From positions 29,496-93,495 of the forward strand of contig NZ_VCHX02000351.1 in the NCBI RefSeq assembly GCF_005768555.2: DNA of 64,000 bases, given 5' to 3'. Below the pieces are notes generated by a model. The model saw only the letters and a program-made list of their open reading frames with translations, was not told the DNA's origin and ran no database searches. Shown here piece by piece: positions 33,709 to 41,975 of the stretch. The translations under genes and the position numbers were made by a program. Numbering within the stretch: the stretch's first letter is position 1; the number at the start of each line of letters is the position of its first letter. This DNA comes from Streptomyces sporangiiformans. Lineage in GTDB: Bacteria > Actinomycetota > Actinomycetes > Streptomycetales > Streptomycetaceae.

Positions 33709-35025
33709 ATGCTCGCAACCAAGCACTTCCATCTCCCCGATGTCTGCGAGGGCCTGACCGAGGCCGAGATCCTCGAGTGGCACGTGGGACCCGGCGACCC
33801 GGTCGGCGTCAACGACATCATCGTGGAGATCGAGACGGCGAAGGCAGTGGTGGAGCTGCCCAGCCCGTACGCCGGGACCGTCGCCGATGTCCTCTGTGCC
33901 GCCGGCGAGGCGGTAGCCGTCGGTGCGCCGATCATCACGTTCGAGGTCGAGGACGACAGCGCCCCGCAGGCGGGCCCGCAGGCGGCGGCGCCCAGACTCG
34001 ACGCCACACAACAAGAGCCCGTCGATCCGCCTGCCCAGGCCGACCAGCCGTCCGCCCCCGCCCGCGAGCCCGTCCTGGTCGGCTACGGGCCGGCGCACGC
34101 GCAGACAGCGCGACGCCCGCGAAAGCGGAAGCCCGAGCTGCAGGCCGTCACACCTTCCACCCAGTCCCTCGCCACCCCGCCGGTGCGCAAGCTCGCCCGC
34201 GACCTCGGAGTCGACTTGCGCCTCGTGCCTGCCACAGGCCCGTCGGGACGCGTCACGCGCGAGGATGTTCACCGCCTCGCCGGGCAGCGGGCAACCGCGC
34301 TGAACGCCCCGGACCTCCCCCGGGACGACGTGGTGCGCACGCCGATTCGCGGAGTGCGCAAGCACACCGCTCAGGCCATGGCCGAGAGCGCCTTCACCGC
34401 TCCGCACGTCACGGAATGGGTCACCGCCGACGTGACGCGGTCCCTCAAACTGCTGGAGAGAGCACGCGCCGACAAGGCGTTCGAGGGTGTGCGCCTGACA
34501 CCGCTGTGTCTCGTCATCAAGGCGGCGTTGACCGCTATCGCGCGGCATCCCGAGATCAATGCGAAGTGGGACGCCGCGGCCGGTGAGATCGTCCAGTACT
34601 CCGACGTCAATCTCGGCGTCGCCGCGGCGACGCCGAGAGGGCTCGTCGTCCCCAACATCGCCGCGGCCCAGCGGCTCTCCCTGCGTGAGATCGCCCTGGC
34701 GCTCACCGACCTCATCGATCAGGCCCGTGCCGGCAAGACGCCGCCCGAGCGGATGAGGAACGGGACGTTCACGATCACCAACATCGGTGTGTTCGGGATC
34801 GACGGTGGAACACCGATCCTCAACCCCGGCGAAGCAGCGATCCTCTGCTTCGGCCAGGTGCGGCGAACGCCGTGGGAACACAAGGGACGCATACGGCTGC
34901 GCGACACCGCGACCCTCGCCTTGTCGTTCGACCACCGCCTCGTCGACGGCGAGCTCGGTTCGCTCGTCCTGCGCGACATCGCCCGGTTCCTCGAGCGGCC
35001 AGACCTGATGGTTCTTCACCACTGA
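33709..35025 (+). CDS. 2-oxoacid dehydrogenase E2 (lipoyl dihydrolipoamide acyltransferase)
   Basis: A 438-residue E2 with one N-terminal lipoyl domain (lipoylated Lys in EIETAKAVVELP), an Ala/Pro-rich linker, a peripheral subunit-binding domain (TPPVRKLARDLGVDLRLVPA, about 155-195) and the C-terminal acyltransferase with SFDHRLVDGE. The ATG at 33709 is preceded by CTGGAGAAC. No E3 gene is present; a housekeeping E3 must serve. It ends in a hairpin facing a convergent gntR gene. Confidence 0.94.
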   Translation: MLATKHFHLPDVCEGLTEAEILEWHVGPGDPVGVNDIIVEIETAKAVVELPSPYAGTVADVLCAAGEAVAVGAPIITFEVEDDSAPQAGPQAAAPRLDATQQEPVDPPAQADQPSAPAREPVLVGYGPAHAQTARRPRKRKPELQAVTPSTQSLATPPVRKLARDLGVDLRLVPATGPSGRVTREDVHRLAGQRATALNAPDLPRDDVVRTPIRGVRKHTAQAMAESAFTAPHVTEWVTADVTRSLKLLERARADKAFEGVRLTPLCLVIKAALTAIARHPEINAKWDAAAGEIVQYSDVNLGVAAATPRGLVVPNIAAAQRLSLREIALALTDLIDQARAGKTPPERMRNGTFTITNIGVFGIDGGTPILNPGEAAILCFGQVRRTPWEHKGRIRLRDTATLALSFDHRLVDGELGSLVLRDIARFLERPDLMVLHH

Positions 35026-35039
35026 GAAATGCCCAAGGC

Positions 35040-35058
35040 ATCCCGCCCGCTCCGGGAT
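35040..35058. terminator. Hairpin after E2 gene
   Basis: ATCCCG (35040-35045) pairs with CGGGAT (35053-35058) over a 7-base loop, 14 bases after the E2 stop and before the convergent gntR stop at 35120. Confidence 0.5.
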
Positions 35059-35119
35059 CCGCGGCCCCCGCTCATCACCGTGCGTCAACCGGCAATGACT
35101 GCGCCGTCCGGCGCGTGTG

Positions 35120-35800
35120 TCAGGCGTTGCCCATGGCGTCGAGACCTGCCATGAGAGCCAGTCGGCTCGCGCGGACGTGGTCGCGCATCACCCGCTCCGC
35201 ACTGTCACCGTCCTTGGCGATGATCAGCTCGAGGACGTTGTGGTGCTCGCGGTCGGACTGCAGGGCACGGCCGGGCTGGCTGAGCGAGGTCTTCACGAGC
35301 CGGGAGTAGGCCAGCTGGTTCATGAGGATGCGGTAGTGCGCTTCGAGCTTGGCGTTGTCGGCACCGGTGATCAGCAGGTCGTGGAACTCCTCGACGAGCT
35401 CGGCGTAGCGCTCTTTGTCGTCGGCCTCGACGGCGGCGTCGGCCTCGGCGAGGTTCTCCTCGAGGCGGGCGAGCTCGGGCACCCGCCCCCGCCGCGCCAG
35501 CAGCCTCGCGGCCGCGCCTTCGAGCAGCTCCTTCATCTCGAACAACTCGGTGATCTCGCGGCGCGAGGGTGCGGTGACGAAGGTCCCCACGCGAGGCCGG
35601 ATCTCGACCAGCCCCTCGGTCTGCAACTGCTTGAGTGCCTCGCGAACCGGTGTGCGGCTGACGCCGAAGGACTCCGCCAGTGCGATCTCCGACAGGCTGC
35701 CTCCGGCCGGGAGTTCACCGCTGATGATGCGGCGACGCATCTCAGTGATCACGCGGCCCTGCATACTCCCGTTGTCGGTCGCCTGCTTCGCCTTGCTCAT
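35120..35800 (-). CDS. GntR-family regulator, FCD subgroup
   Basis: A 226-residue GntR/FCD regulator: winged helix (VITEMRRRIISGELPAGG, ALAESFGVSRTPVREAL) then a helical FCD domain with EEFHDLLI and HHNVLELI metal-ligand-type histidines. It is the last gene of the minus-strand operon with the BCCT transporter, SnoaL-like protein and flavin reductase, 33 bases downstream of the latter. It is likely the local repressor of both divergent operons through the repeated GTATGCCACAGG element. Confidence 0.88.
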   Translation of the reverse strand: MSKAKQATDNGSMQGRVITEMRRRIISGELPAGGSLSEIALAESFGVSRTPVREALKQLQTEGLVEIRPRVGTFVTAPSRREITELFEMKELLEGAAARLLARRGRVPELARLEENLAEADAAVEADDKERYAELVEEFHDLLITGADNAKLEAHYRILMNQLAYSRLVKTSLSQPGRALQSDREHHNVLELIIAKDGDSAERVMRDHVRASRLALMAGLDAMGNA

Positions 35801-35833
35801 CTGGCCTTCCCTCGATCGGCTCCGTGCATGGCA

Positions 35834-36370
35834 TCAACCTAGAGCGCTGAGTGCACCGCCGTCGAAGAACCCCCCGGCGCTGTAGATCATCGGTGTCCGG
35901 TCGCTGATCTCCGCGTCCACGACGCGGCAGACGAAGACGGTGTGGGTGCTGGCCTGAAGGCGCTCGCGGATCTCCACCTCCATCCGGGCGCTGCTGCGGC
36001 CGATCAACGGGCTGCGGAACCGGCCGGGCTCCCAGTCGAGACCGCTGAACTTGTCGTCGGACTTGGCAGCGAAGCGTTTGACGACGTCCAGCTGCTCGGC
36101 CGACAGGATGTTGATCGCGAGATGGGAGGCTCGGAACAGACACTCGTACGTCGAAGAGGTGCGCTGCACGCACACCATCACCGTCGGCGGGTCGAGGGAG
36201 ATGCTGGCGAACGCGTTCACCGCCAGCCCTCTGGGGTGGTCACCGTCCATGGCGGTCACCACCGTCACCCCGGTGACGAACCGCCGGTTGACCTGCTTCA
36301 TCACTTCTTGGCCGGGCGTGGTGCGGAGTGTGTTCACAGGAGCCTCGTCAGGAGTCGTGGGGAGGGTCAC
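35834..36370 (-). CDS. Flavin reductase family protein (FMN reductase partner)
   Basis: A 178-residue flavin-reductase-like protein (split-barrel) with RRFVTGVTVVTA, NAFASISLDPPTVMVCV and the late APM-like YSAGGFFDG. It supplies reduced FMN to two-component monooxygenases; the divergent LLM monooxygenase is the obvious partner. The GTG at 36370 is preferred because it overlaps the upstream stop as GTGA and has GGGGAGG just before it; ATG further in is possible. Confidence 0.88.
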   Translation of the reverse strand: MTLPTTPDEAPVNTLRTTPGQEVMKQVNRRFVTGVTVVTAMDGDHPRGLAVNAFASISLDPPTVMVCVQRTSSTYECLFRASHLAINILSAEQLDVVKRFAAKSDDKFSGLDWEPGRFRSPLIGRSSARMEVEIRERLQASTHTVFVCRVVDAEISDRTPMIYSAGGFFDGGALSALG

Positions 36371-36795
36371 CGGTCCTCCCCGACCGTGATGATGCCGAGT
36401 GCGGCGAGGAGCGCACGAGGGTCCCAGGTGACGTACTCCTCGACCACCAGGTCGTCCTCGAAGCGGGCGAAGGTGGCCCCGTCCACTTCGACGGACCGGC
36501 CCGTCGGCGGTACGCCGAGGAAGGAACCCTCGTGCCGGCCGGTGCTGTGCCAACGCACCGCCAGACGATCGCCCTCCGCCACGATCTCGTCGATGACCGT
36601 GACGAGATCGGGGAACGCCGAGCGTGCCGCGAGGATCGATGCCTTGAACTCACGCAGCGACTGGCCCTCCTCGGCCGGCGAACTACGTCGGCGGTAGTCG
36701 GGGCTGAGCAGGCTGTCGAGAGTGTCGACCTCGCCGCGGTCCCAGGCCGCAGCCCAGGCCTCGATGACCCGCGTTCTGCGGATGTCGCCGGACAT
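36367..36795 (-). CDS. SnoaL-like / nuclear transport factor 2-fold protein
   Basis: A 142-residue SnoaL-like polyketide-cyclase-type protein: IEAWAAAWDRGEVDTLDSLLSPDY as spaced landmarks, FKASILAARSAFPDL, then VRWHSTGRHEGSFLG. ATG 36795 has AGGAGG 7 bases upstream. Such small cone-shaped proteins isomerise, hydrate or decarboxylate reactive intermediates. In this operon it may process the ring-opened product of the monooxygenase; that role is inference. Confidence 0.8.
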   Translation of the reverse strand: MSGDIRRTRVIEAWAAAWDRGEVDTLDSLLSPDYRRRSSPAEEGQSLREFKASILAARSAFPDLVTVIDEIVAEGDRLAVRWHSTGRHEGSFLGVPPTGRSVEVDGATFARFEDDLVVEEYVTWDPRALLAALGIITVGEDR

Positions 36796-36851
36796 GTCGT
36801 TTCCTCCTGAGGGTGAGGGCTGCGGCCTGGGTGACCGGCCTTTGACCGGTG

Positions 36852-38543
36852 TCAGTGGGATGAGGGAGTGGTCGTCGGTCCGGCGTGGACCGCTTCCTCG
36901 TCTCTCCCAGTGCCGTGCTCCAAGGCGAACTTCCCGTCCTCGAGGGCCTGTTCCGCCGCCCGGCGGTCGCCGGCCAGCTCCTTCCAGAAGGAGACCGCCA
37001 GGCCCGCGATGATCACAAGGAATGGTGCCGAGGTGACGATCACCGTGTTCTGCAGGGCGTTCAGGCCACCGGCGAGCAAGAGGGCGATGGCCGTGAGGCC
37101 GGTCAGCACGCCCCACAGGACGAGGACCCGGCGGTGGGGATTGAGTGAACCGCCCGAGGTCATCATGCTGAGCACATACGTGTTCGCGTCCGCGCCCGAG
37201 ACGAAGAACATCACGACCAGCACGATGGCGACCGCCGATGTCACGGTCGCGAACGGGAAGTGGTCGAGGGTCGCGAAGAACGCGCTGTTGATGTCCGCCG
37301 CGGTCTGCTTGGCTATCGTGCCCTTTTCGAACATGTCGACATGGATGGCGGTGCCGCCGAACACCGTGAACCAGGTGAAGAACACGACCGTGGGGACGAC
37401 GAGCACCCCCATGATGAAGCCGCGAATGGTGCGACCGCGGGAGATGCGGGCCAGGAAGACCCCGACGAAGGCCCCCCAGGACACCCACCAGGCCATCATG
37501 AAGTAGGTCCACCACTGCATCCAGTCGAGGCCGCCGAAGGCGGTGCCCTGCAGGCTCATCCGGAAGAAGTCGGAGGCCCAGGTGCCCACGGACTCGATGT
37601 ACAGATTGGCCAGGAACACCGTCGGGCCGACGACGAGGATGAAGACGAAGAGCGCGATGCCGAGGATCGTGCTGCCCTGGCTGAGGAGCTTGATCCCCTT
37701 GCTGACGCCGGTCACGGCCGACAGCGTGAAGACGGCGGTGACGAGGGAGATGATCAAGACCTGGCTGACGGAGTTGACGGGAACTCCGAACAGTGAGCCG
37801 AGACCGTTGTTGACCTGCAGGGCGCCGAGGCCCAGCGACGTCGTGGTGCCGAAGAGCGTCGCGAACACCGCGAGAACGTCAATGGCCTTGCCGATGGGCC
37901 CGTTCACCCGCTCACCGAGCAGCGGGTGGAAGAGCTGGCTGACCAGCGCGCGACGGCCCTTGCGGAAGGTCGAGTAGGCGATCCCCAGGCCGAACACCGC
38001 GAAGATCGCCCACGCGTGCAGTCCCCAGTCGAAGTAGGAGTACTGCATCGCCCGGATCGCGGCCTCGGGCGTCCCCGGCTCGGCCAGACCATGCGGTGGT
38101 GTGGCGAAGTGCGAGATGGGCTCGGCGACACCGTACGAAACAAGGCCGATGCCCATGACCGCGCTGAGGATCATCGCGAACCAGGCGGGTGTGGAGAACT
38201 CGGGACGGTCGTGGTCCTTGCCCAGCCGCATGTCGCCGGCCGGGCTGAACGCGAGGAAGACCAGGAAGATCAGAAGGGCCAGCGTCACCACGAGGTAGGT
38301 CCAGCCGAACGACTTGGTGACCCAGTTCAGGGAGCTGTTCGTCACGTCGGTGAGGCTGTCGGTGAACAGCATGGCCCAGACGACGAAGAGGGCTGCGATA
38401 CAGACCGAGGTCCAGAAGACCGAGCCCAGTCGGCCTTTCTCCGGATGAGGTGTGGAAGCGGCGTCGGCCTGCGTGGAGTCCGGCAGCGCGGATGCCGTTC
38501 TCGGCTCGGGGGTGTCGGGTTGCTCCGTGGTGTGACTGGGCAT
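36852..38543 (-). CDS. BCCT-family (betaine/carnitine/choline) transporter
   Basis: A 563-residue BCCT carrier with about 12 membrane helices and the family signature around WWTYFMMAWWVSWGAFVGVF followed by ARISRGRTIRGF. The ATG at 38543 has AAGGAG upstream; the frame to 38858 is not supported. It imports zwitterionic quaternary-ammonium compounds driven by ion gradients. It heads the operon with the flavin reductase. The absence of long regulatory N/C tails suggests substrate uptake for catabolism rather than osmoregulation. Confidence 0.93.
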   Translation of the reverse strand: MPSHTTEQPDTPEPRTASALPDSTQADAASTPHPEKGRLGSVFWTSVCIAALFVVWAMLFTDSLTDVTNSSLNWVTKSFGWTYLVVTLALLIFLVFLAFSPAGDMRLGKDHDRPEFSTPAWFAMILSAVMGIGLVSYGVAEPISHFATPPHGLAEPGTPEAAIRAMQYSYFDWGLHAWAIFAVFGLGIAYSTFRKGRRALVSQLFHPLLGERVNGPIGKAIDVLAVFATLFGTTTSLGLGALQVNNGLGSLFGVPVNSVSQVLIISLVTAVFTLSAVTGVSKGIKLLSQGSTILGIALFVFILVVGPTVFLANLYIESVGTWASDFFRMSLQGTAFGGLDWMQWWTYFMMAWWVSWGAFVGVFLARISRGRTIRGFIMGVLVVPTVVFFTWFTVFGGTAIHVDMFEKGTIAKQTAADINSAFFATLDHFPFATVTSAVAIVLVVMFFVSGADANTYVLSMMTSGGSLNPHRRVLVLWGVLTGLTAIALLLAGGLNALQNTVIVTSAPFLVIIAGLAVSFWKELAGDRRAAEQALEDGKFALEHGTGRDEEAVHAGPTTTPSSH

Positions 38544-38601
38544 GGGTCGCTCCTTGCGCACTGTGGCAGCAGTCAAGCCAGAGCTGCTTGCATGCCAGTG
38601 G

Positions 38602-38630
38602 ACGTTAGGTATGCCACAGGTCGCTGTCAA
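38602..38630 (-). promoter_or_regulatory. Promoter of the BCCT operon
   Basis: On the minus strand: perfect TTGACA (38630-38625), a 17-base spacer and TAACGT (38607-38602). One copy of the 12-base operator-like repeat lies entirely inside the spacer, so bound regulator would exclude polymerase. Confidence 0.65.
38609..38620. promoter_or_regulatory. Operator-like repeat copy 1
   Basis: GTATGCCACAGG, identical to the copy at 38777-38788. It sits between the -35 and -10 boxes of the BCCT promoter. Confidence 0.55.
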
Positions 38631-38741
38631 GAAGTGGCGCTGCATGCATTTCCCTCGCCCTGGAGATGGGCGTTTTTTAGCTGTATGCAGGCGTATGGGG
38701 TGCTGAAAGATGTGCCGGTTGGAGGTGACCGGCTGGATGGG

Positions 38742-38771
38742 TTGACTCCTTTGTTGGTCCCCGCCTACCTT
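38742..38771 (+). promoter_or_regulatory. Promoter of the LLM monooxygenase operon
   Basis: TTGACT (38742-38747), 18-base spacer, TACCTT (38766-38771). The second 12-base operator-like repeat begins 5 bases downstream, over the expected transcription start. Confidence 0.55.
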
Positions 38772-38776
38772 CTCTT

Positions 38777-38788
38777 GTATGCCACAGG
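38777..38788. promoter_or_regulatory. Operator-like repeat copy 2
   Basis: GTATGCCACAGG, second perfect copy in the same orientation, placed just after the -10 box of the LLM operon. Confidence 0.55.
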
Positions 38789-38862
38789 GCGCGACTGGGT
38801 CGCTTGGTATGTCAGCGTTTTCGGCCCGGTCAAGGCTCGTCCGTACTGGAAGGAACACGCAG

Positions 38863-40029
38863 ATGCGCTTCTCGATCTTTCATGGGATGGGCGCCCCGGG
38901 TCGTCTCGCCGACTACCACCAGCTCATGGACGAGGCGCGGGAATTCGCCGTCGCCGCCGACCGCGCGGGCTTCTGGTCCATCTGGTACACGGAGCACCAC
39001 TTCGGCCACGAAGGTCAGGAGCTCACTCCCAACCCGGTGCTCATGGGTGTCGACATCGCGGCCCGGACCTCGCGCATCCGTATCGGTCAGGCCGCGAGCA
39101 TCGTCACCTTCTGGCACCCGCTGCGTCTTGCCGAGGACCTCGCGCTGCTCGACCAGCTCTCGGGCGGAAGGCTCGAGGTCGGTGTCGGACGCGGTCTCTA
39201 CGGCCGCGAGGCACTGAACCTCAACCCGGTGGCCGACCCGCGCGACCAGCAGCGCAACAGGGCGCTCTTCCAGGAGACCCTCGAGGTGCTCAAGGCCGCC
39301 TGGACCGGTGAGTTCTTCTCCCACAAGGGCGAGTTCTTCGAGTTCCCCGCTCCTGGTGTGAAGTGGAACCACCCCCTGTCCCCGCCGTCACCCGACTTCA
39401 TGGACGACGGTGTCATCTCCAAGATGATGGTGACGCCGCGTCCGCTGCAGCCGCAGCTTCCGCTGTGGCAGGTCATCGACACGCCCCCCTCCATCGAGTG
39501 GGCCGCTCGCAACGGGGTCAAGGGCATCTTCTGGCTTCCTCCGGTGTCGGCCCTCAAGGGCCGCTTCGAGCTCTACCGCGACGCGGCCAGCGAGGCCGCC
39601 GGCCGGGAGTTCGCGCTCGGCGAGGGCATCGGACTCGTCCGGGACGTCTTCGTCGCCGACACCATGGAGGAGGCGCGCGCCGGCTTCGAAGAGGCCGTGA
39701 TGAACACCTACCGGTGGGTCTGTCACTGGCGGGGGCTGTCGAACCTGATGGAGTACGGTGAGGAGCTCACCGACGCCCACGAGCTCACCTACGATTTCCT
39801 GCAGGGCCGCAACCAGCTGGTCGGTACGCCCGAATACGTCGCGGAGAAGATCGCCGAACTCCGTGACGAGCTGAACGTGCAGGACCTGTTCCTCTGGACC
39901 ACTCACCCCGGTCTCGACCACCGCAAGGCGATGCGCAGCCTCGAACTGTTCAGCGAGAAGGTCATGCCGCGTTTCGCCGGTTCACCGGGCTCCGCGGGCA
40001 CCGGCCACGCCCCTGCGGGGGCCCGCTGA
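38863..40029 (+). CDS. Luciferase-like (LLM) flavin-dependent monooxygenase
   Basis: A 388-residue bacterial-luciferase-family TIM-barrel protein: FWSIWYTEHHFG with the family EHH, RIRIGQAASIVTFWHPLRLAEDLALLDQLSGGR in pieces, and GVGRGLYG. It uses FMNH2 and O2, presumably from the flavin reductase of the divergent operon. The ATG at 38863 has AAGGA 8 bases upstream. Two-component members oxidise and open N-heterocycles, for example the trigonelline oxygenase of Acinetobacter; that is the working hypothesis here. Its stop overlaps the next ATG. Confidence 0.9.
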   Translation: MRFSIFHGMGAPGRLADYHQLMDEAREFAVAADRAGFWSIWYTEHHFGHEGQELTPNPVLMGVDIAARTSRIRIGQAASIVTFWHPLRLAEDLALLDQLSGGRLEVGVGRGLYGREALNLNPVADPRDQQRNRALFQETLEVLKAAWTGEFFSHKGEFFEFPAPGVKWNHPLSPPSPDFMDDGVISKMMVTPRPLQPQLPLWQVIDTPPSIEWAARNGVKGIFWLPPVSALKGRFELYRDAASEAAGREFALGEGIGLVRDVFVADTMEEARAGFEEAVMNTYRWVCHWRGLSNLMEYGEELTDAHELTYDFLQGRNQLVGTPEYVAEKIAELRDELNVQDLFLWTTHPGLDHRKAMRSLELFSEKVMPRFAGSPGSAGTGHAPAGAR

Positions 40030-40655
40030 TGACCGCACGGGTCCGCAGGATCTGCACGGTCGTCGAGGACGTGGTGACCGAACTCGGCAGACCCGTCGCC
40101 ACCCCGGTGCGTCGCGCCGCCGTCGCCGCCGTCATCACCAACCCGTGGAGCGGCCGCGGTGTCGTTACCGACCTGAACGAAGAGGTGGTGAGGGTCGCGC
40201 CGCTGGTGGCGCACGAACTGACGTCCCGTCTCCTCGGCACCCTGGGCGGCGCGGACCGCGTCGAGGCGTTCGGCAAGGCCGCCATCGTCGGTCTCGGTGG
40301 TGAGACGGAGCATGCCGGTGCGCTGATCCACACGCCGTACTTCGGAAACCTCTTCAGAGAGATCACCGAAGGCAGTTCGGTGATCGTCTTCTCCGACGAG
40401 CGGGCCGAGGCCGGGGCGCCGCTCACCGTCCCGATGTGGCACAAGGTCCACGCGGCGACGCGGTCCCACTACCAGACCATCACCGTCCGCGTCCCCGACG
40501 CACCCCGTGCCGACGAGATCGTGGTCATCGCCGCCGGATCCACCGGCGGGCGGCCGAACGCCCGGATCGGGGACCGTTCCAGCGATCCGCAGGTGAGGCT
40601 GGCGGACCATCCCCGCAGCCGATACAAGATCGAGAATCTGGAGACCGTTCGATGA
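40029..40655 (+). CDS. DUF1185 (AA_synth) family protein, copy 1
   Basis: A 208-residue member of the so-called amino acid synthesis family: AAVAAVITNPWSGRG, EAFGKAAIVGLGGETEHAGALIHTP, and the HYQTITVRVPDAPRADEIVV block. Enzymatic function is not established for the family to my knowledge. It overlaps the LLM stop by one base, so it is translationally tied to it. It is paralogous to the next gene and longer by a C-terminal tail ending near LADHPRSRYKIE. Confidence 0.8.
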   Translation: MTARVRRICTVVEDVVTELGRPVATPVRRAAVAAVITNPWSGRGVVTDLNEEVVRVAPLVAHELTSRLLGTLGGADRVEAFGKAAIVGLGGETEHAGALIHTPYFGNLFREITEGSSVIVFSDERAEAGAPLTVPMWHKVHAATRSHYQTITVRVPDAPRADEIVVIAAGSTGGRPNARIGDRSSDPQVRLADHPRSRYKIENLETVR

Positions 40656-41203
40656 ACGTCCGCAAGATCGTCACCTACGTCGACGAGGTCCTCACGGAAG
40701 GGGGCCGCCCCGTCGCCCCGCCCGCCCGGACCGCCGTCGTCGTCGCCGTCATCGACAACCCCTGGGCAGGACAGGGCTTCGTCGAGGACCTCGCCCCCGG
40801 CATCGACGCCACCGCCTCCGACCTGGGCAGGCTGCTCGCTCCCCGGGTCGTCGCGGCGCTGGGTGTCCCGGTGGAGGCCTACGGCAAGGCGGCCATTGTC
40901 GGGCTCGACGGAGAGATCGAGCACGGCTCGGCGCTGATCCACACGCTCAAGTTCGGCGATCACTTCCGCAAGGCCGCCGAGGCGACGACGCTGCTTCCCG
41001 CGGTCGAGAAGCGTGCGGGCGCAGGCACCGTGTTCGACGTGCCTCTCAAGCACATCACCGATGCCACGATCCGTTCGCACCACCAGAGCATCGAGGTCCG
41101 GGTGGCGGACGCCCCCCACGCGCACGAGATCGTCATCGGCCTGGCGGCCGCCGGGCAGGGACGCCCGCAGTCCCGCCTGGCTCCGTTGTCGACAGAACAG
41201 TGA
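40652..41203 (+). CDS. DUF1185 (AA_synth) family protein, copy 2
   Basis: A 183-residue paralogue of the preceding protein (VVVAVIDNPWAGQGFVEDL, EAYGKAAIVGLDGEIEHGSALIHTL, HHQSIEVRVADAPHAHEIVI). The ATG overlaps the previous stop as ATGA. Tandem copies with matching conserved Lys, Glu-His and His positions suggest a heteromeric pair or two successive steps. Confidence 0.8.
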   Translation: MNVRKIVTYVDEVLTEGGRPVAPPARTAVVVAVIDNPWAGQGFVEDLAPGIDATASDLGRLLAPRVVAALGVPVEAYGKAAIVGLDGEIEHGSALIHTLKFGDHFRKAAEATTLLPAVEKRAGAGTVFDVPLKHITDATIRSHHQSIEVRVADAPHAHEIVIGLAAAGQGRPQSRLAPLSTEQ

Positions 41204-41207
41204 CGAC

Positions 41208-41975
41208 GTGATCCACCACTGCGTCACCGGAACCGGCCCGGACGTCGTGCTCCTGCACGGCGTCGGGCTGGACCACAGGATGTGGCAGCGCTGCGTGCCG
41301 GCTCTCTCCGCCGCCCACCGGGTCATCAGGGTCGACCTCCGGGGCCACGGTGACTCGCCCCCGGCACACCCGGGAACCTCTCTGGGCGACCTCGCCGACG
41401 ACGTCGTGGAAGTCCTGGACCACATCGGTGCCGGCCGGGTCCACCTCGTGGGCTTCTCGCTGGGCGCCCTCGCGGCGGCTCACCTCGCGGCCCACCACCC
41501 GGCGCGCGTCGCCACCCTGTCCCTCGTGAGCAGCGTCGCTCTGCGCACCCCGCAGGAGCGCGCGGCGGTCGTCCGACGGCTGGAGGCGGCGCGCACCGAT
41601 CCGGCCGTGACCGCGGACGGCGCGGTGGAACGCTGGTTCAGCCCAGAGTGGCGGCTTCGGGAACCGGACCTCGTCACGGAGGTACGGAGGACGCTGCTGG
41701 CGAACGACCCCGCCTCCTACCTGGCCTGCTACACCGTCTTCGCGACCGGCGACGAGGAGGTCGGCCCGCTCCTCGGCCGGATCACCGCGCCCGTCCTGGC
41801 CATCACCGGGAGCGAGGACCCGGGCTCGACCCCGGCCATGTCCCGGAGGCTGGCGGCGGCCGTCCCCGACGCCCGCGTGAGGATCGTGGCAGGAGCTCGT
41901 CACCTGCTTCCGCTGGAACGGCCCCGCGAACTGGCCGCCGCGCTGACCGAGCACTTCGAGAGGATCACGCCATGA
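41208..41975 (+). CDS. Alpha/beta hydrolase
   Basis: A 255-residue alpha/beta hydrolase resembling 3-oxoadipate enol-lactonases: oxyanion VLLHGVGLDHRMW, nucleophile Ser in GFSLG, acid Asp in ITGSEDP and His in GARHLLPLE. GTG 41208 lies 4 bases after the previous stop. In this operon it could cleave a lactone or N-acyl bond of a ring-opened intermediate. Confidence 0.87.
   Translation: MIHHCVTGTGPDVVLLHGVGLDHRMWQRCVPALSAAHRVIRVDLRGHGDSPPAHPGTSLGDLADDVVEVLDHIGAGRVHLVGFSLGALAAAHLAAHHPARVATLSLVSSVALRTPQERAAVVRRLEAARTDPAVTADGAVERWFSPEWRLREPDLVTEVRRTLLANDPASYLACYTVFATGDEEVGPLLGRITAPVLAITGSEDPGSTPAMSRRLAAAVPDARVRIVAGARHLLPLERPRELAAALTEHFERITP

Larger units (their letters stand above)
38544..38862. 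other. Divergent control region of the BCCT and LLM operons
   Basis: A 319-base region with no gene. It contains a promoter for each direction and two copies of GTATGCCACAGG, plus related looser motifs (CTTGCATGCCAG near 38587, CTGCATGCA near 38640, CTGTATGCAGG near 38681, CTTGGTATGTCAG near 38804). The density of similar elements suggests cooperative binding of one regulator. Confidence 0.6.
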
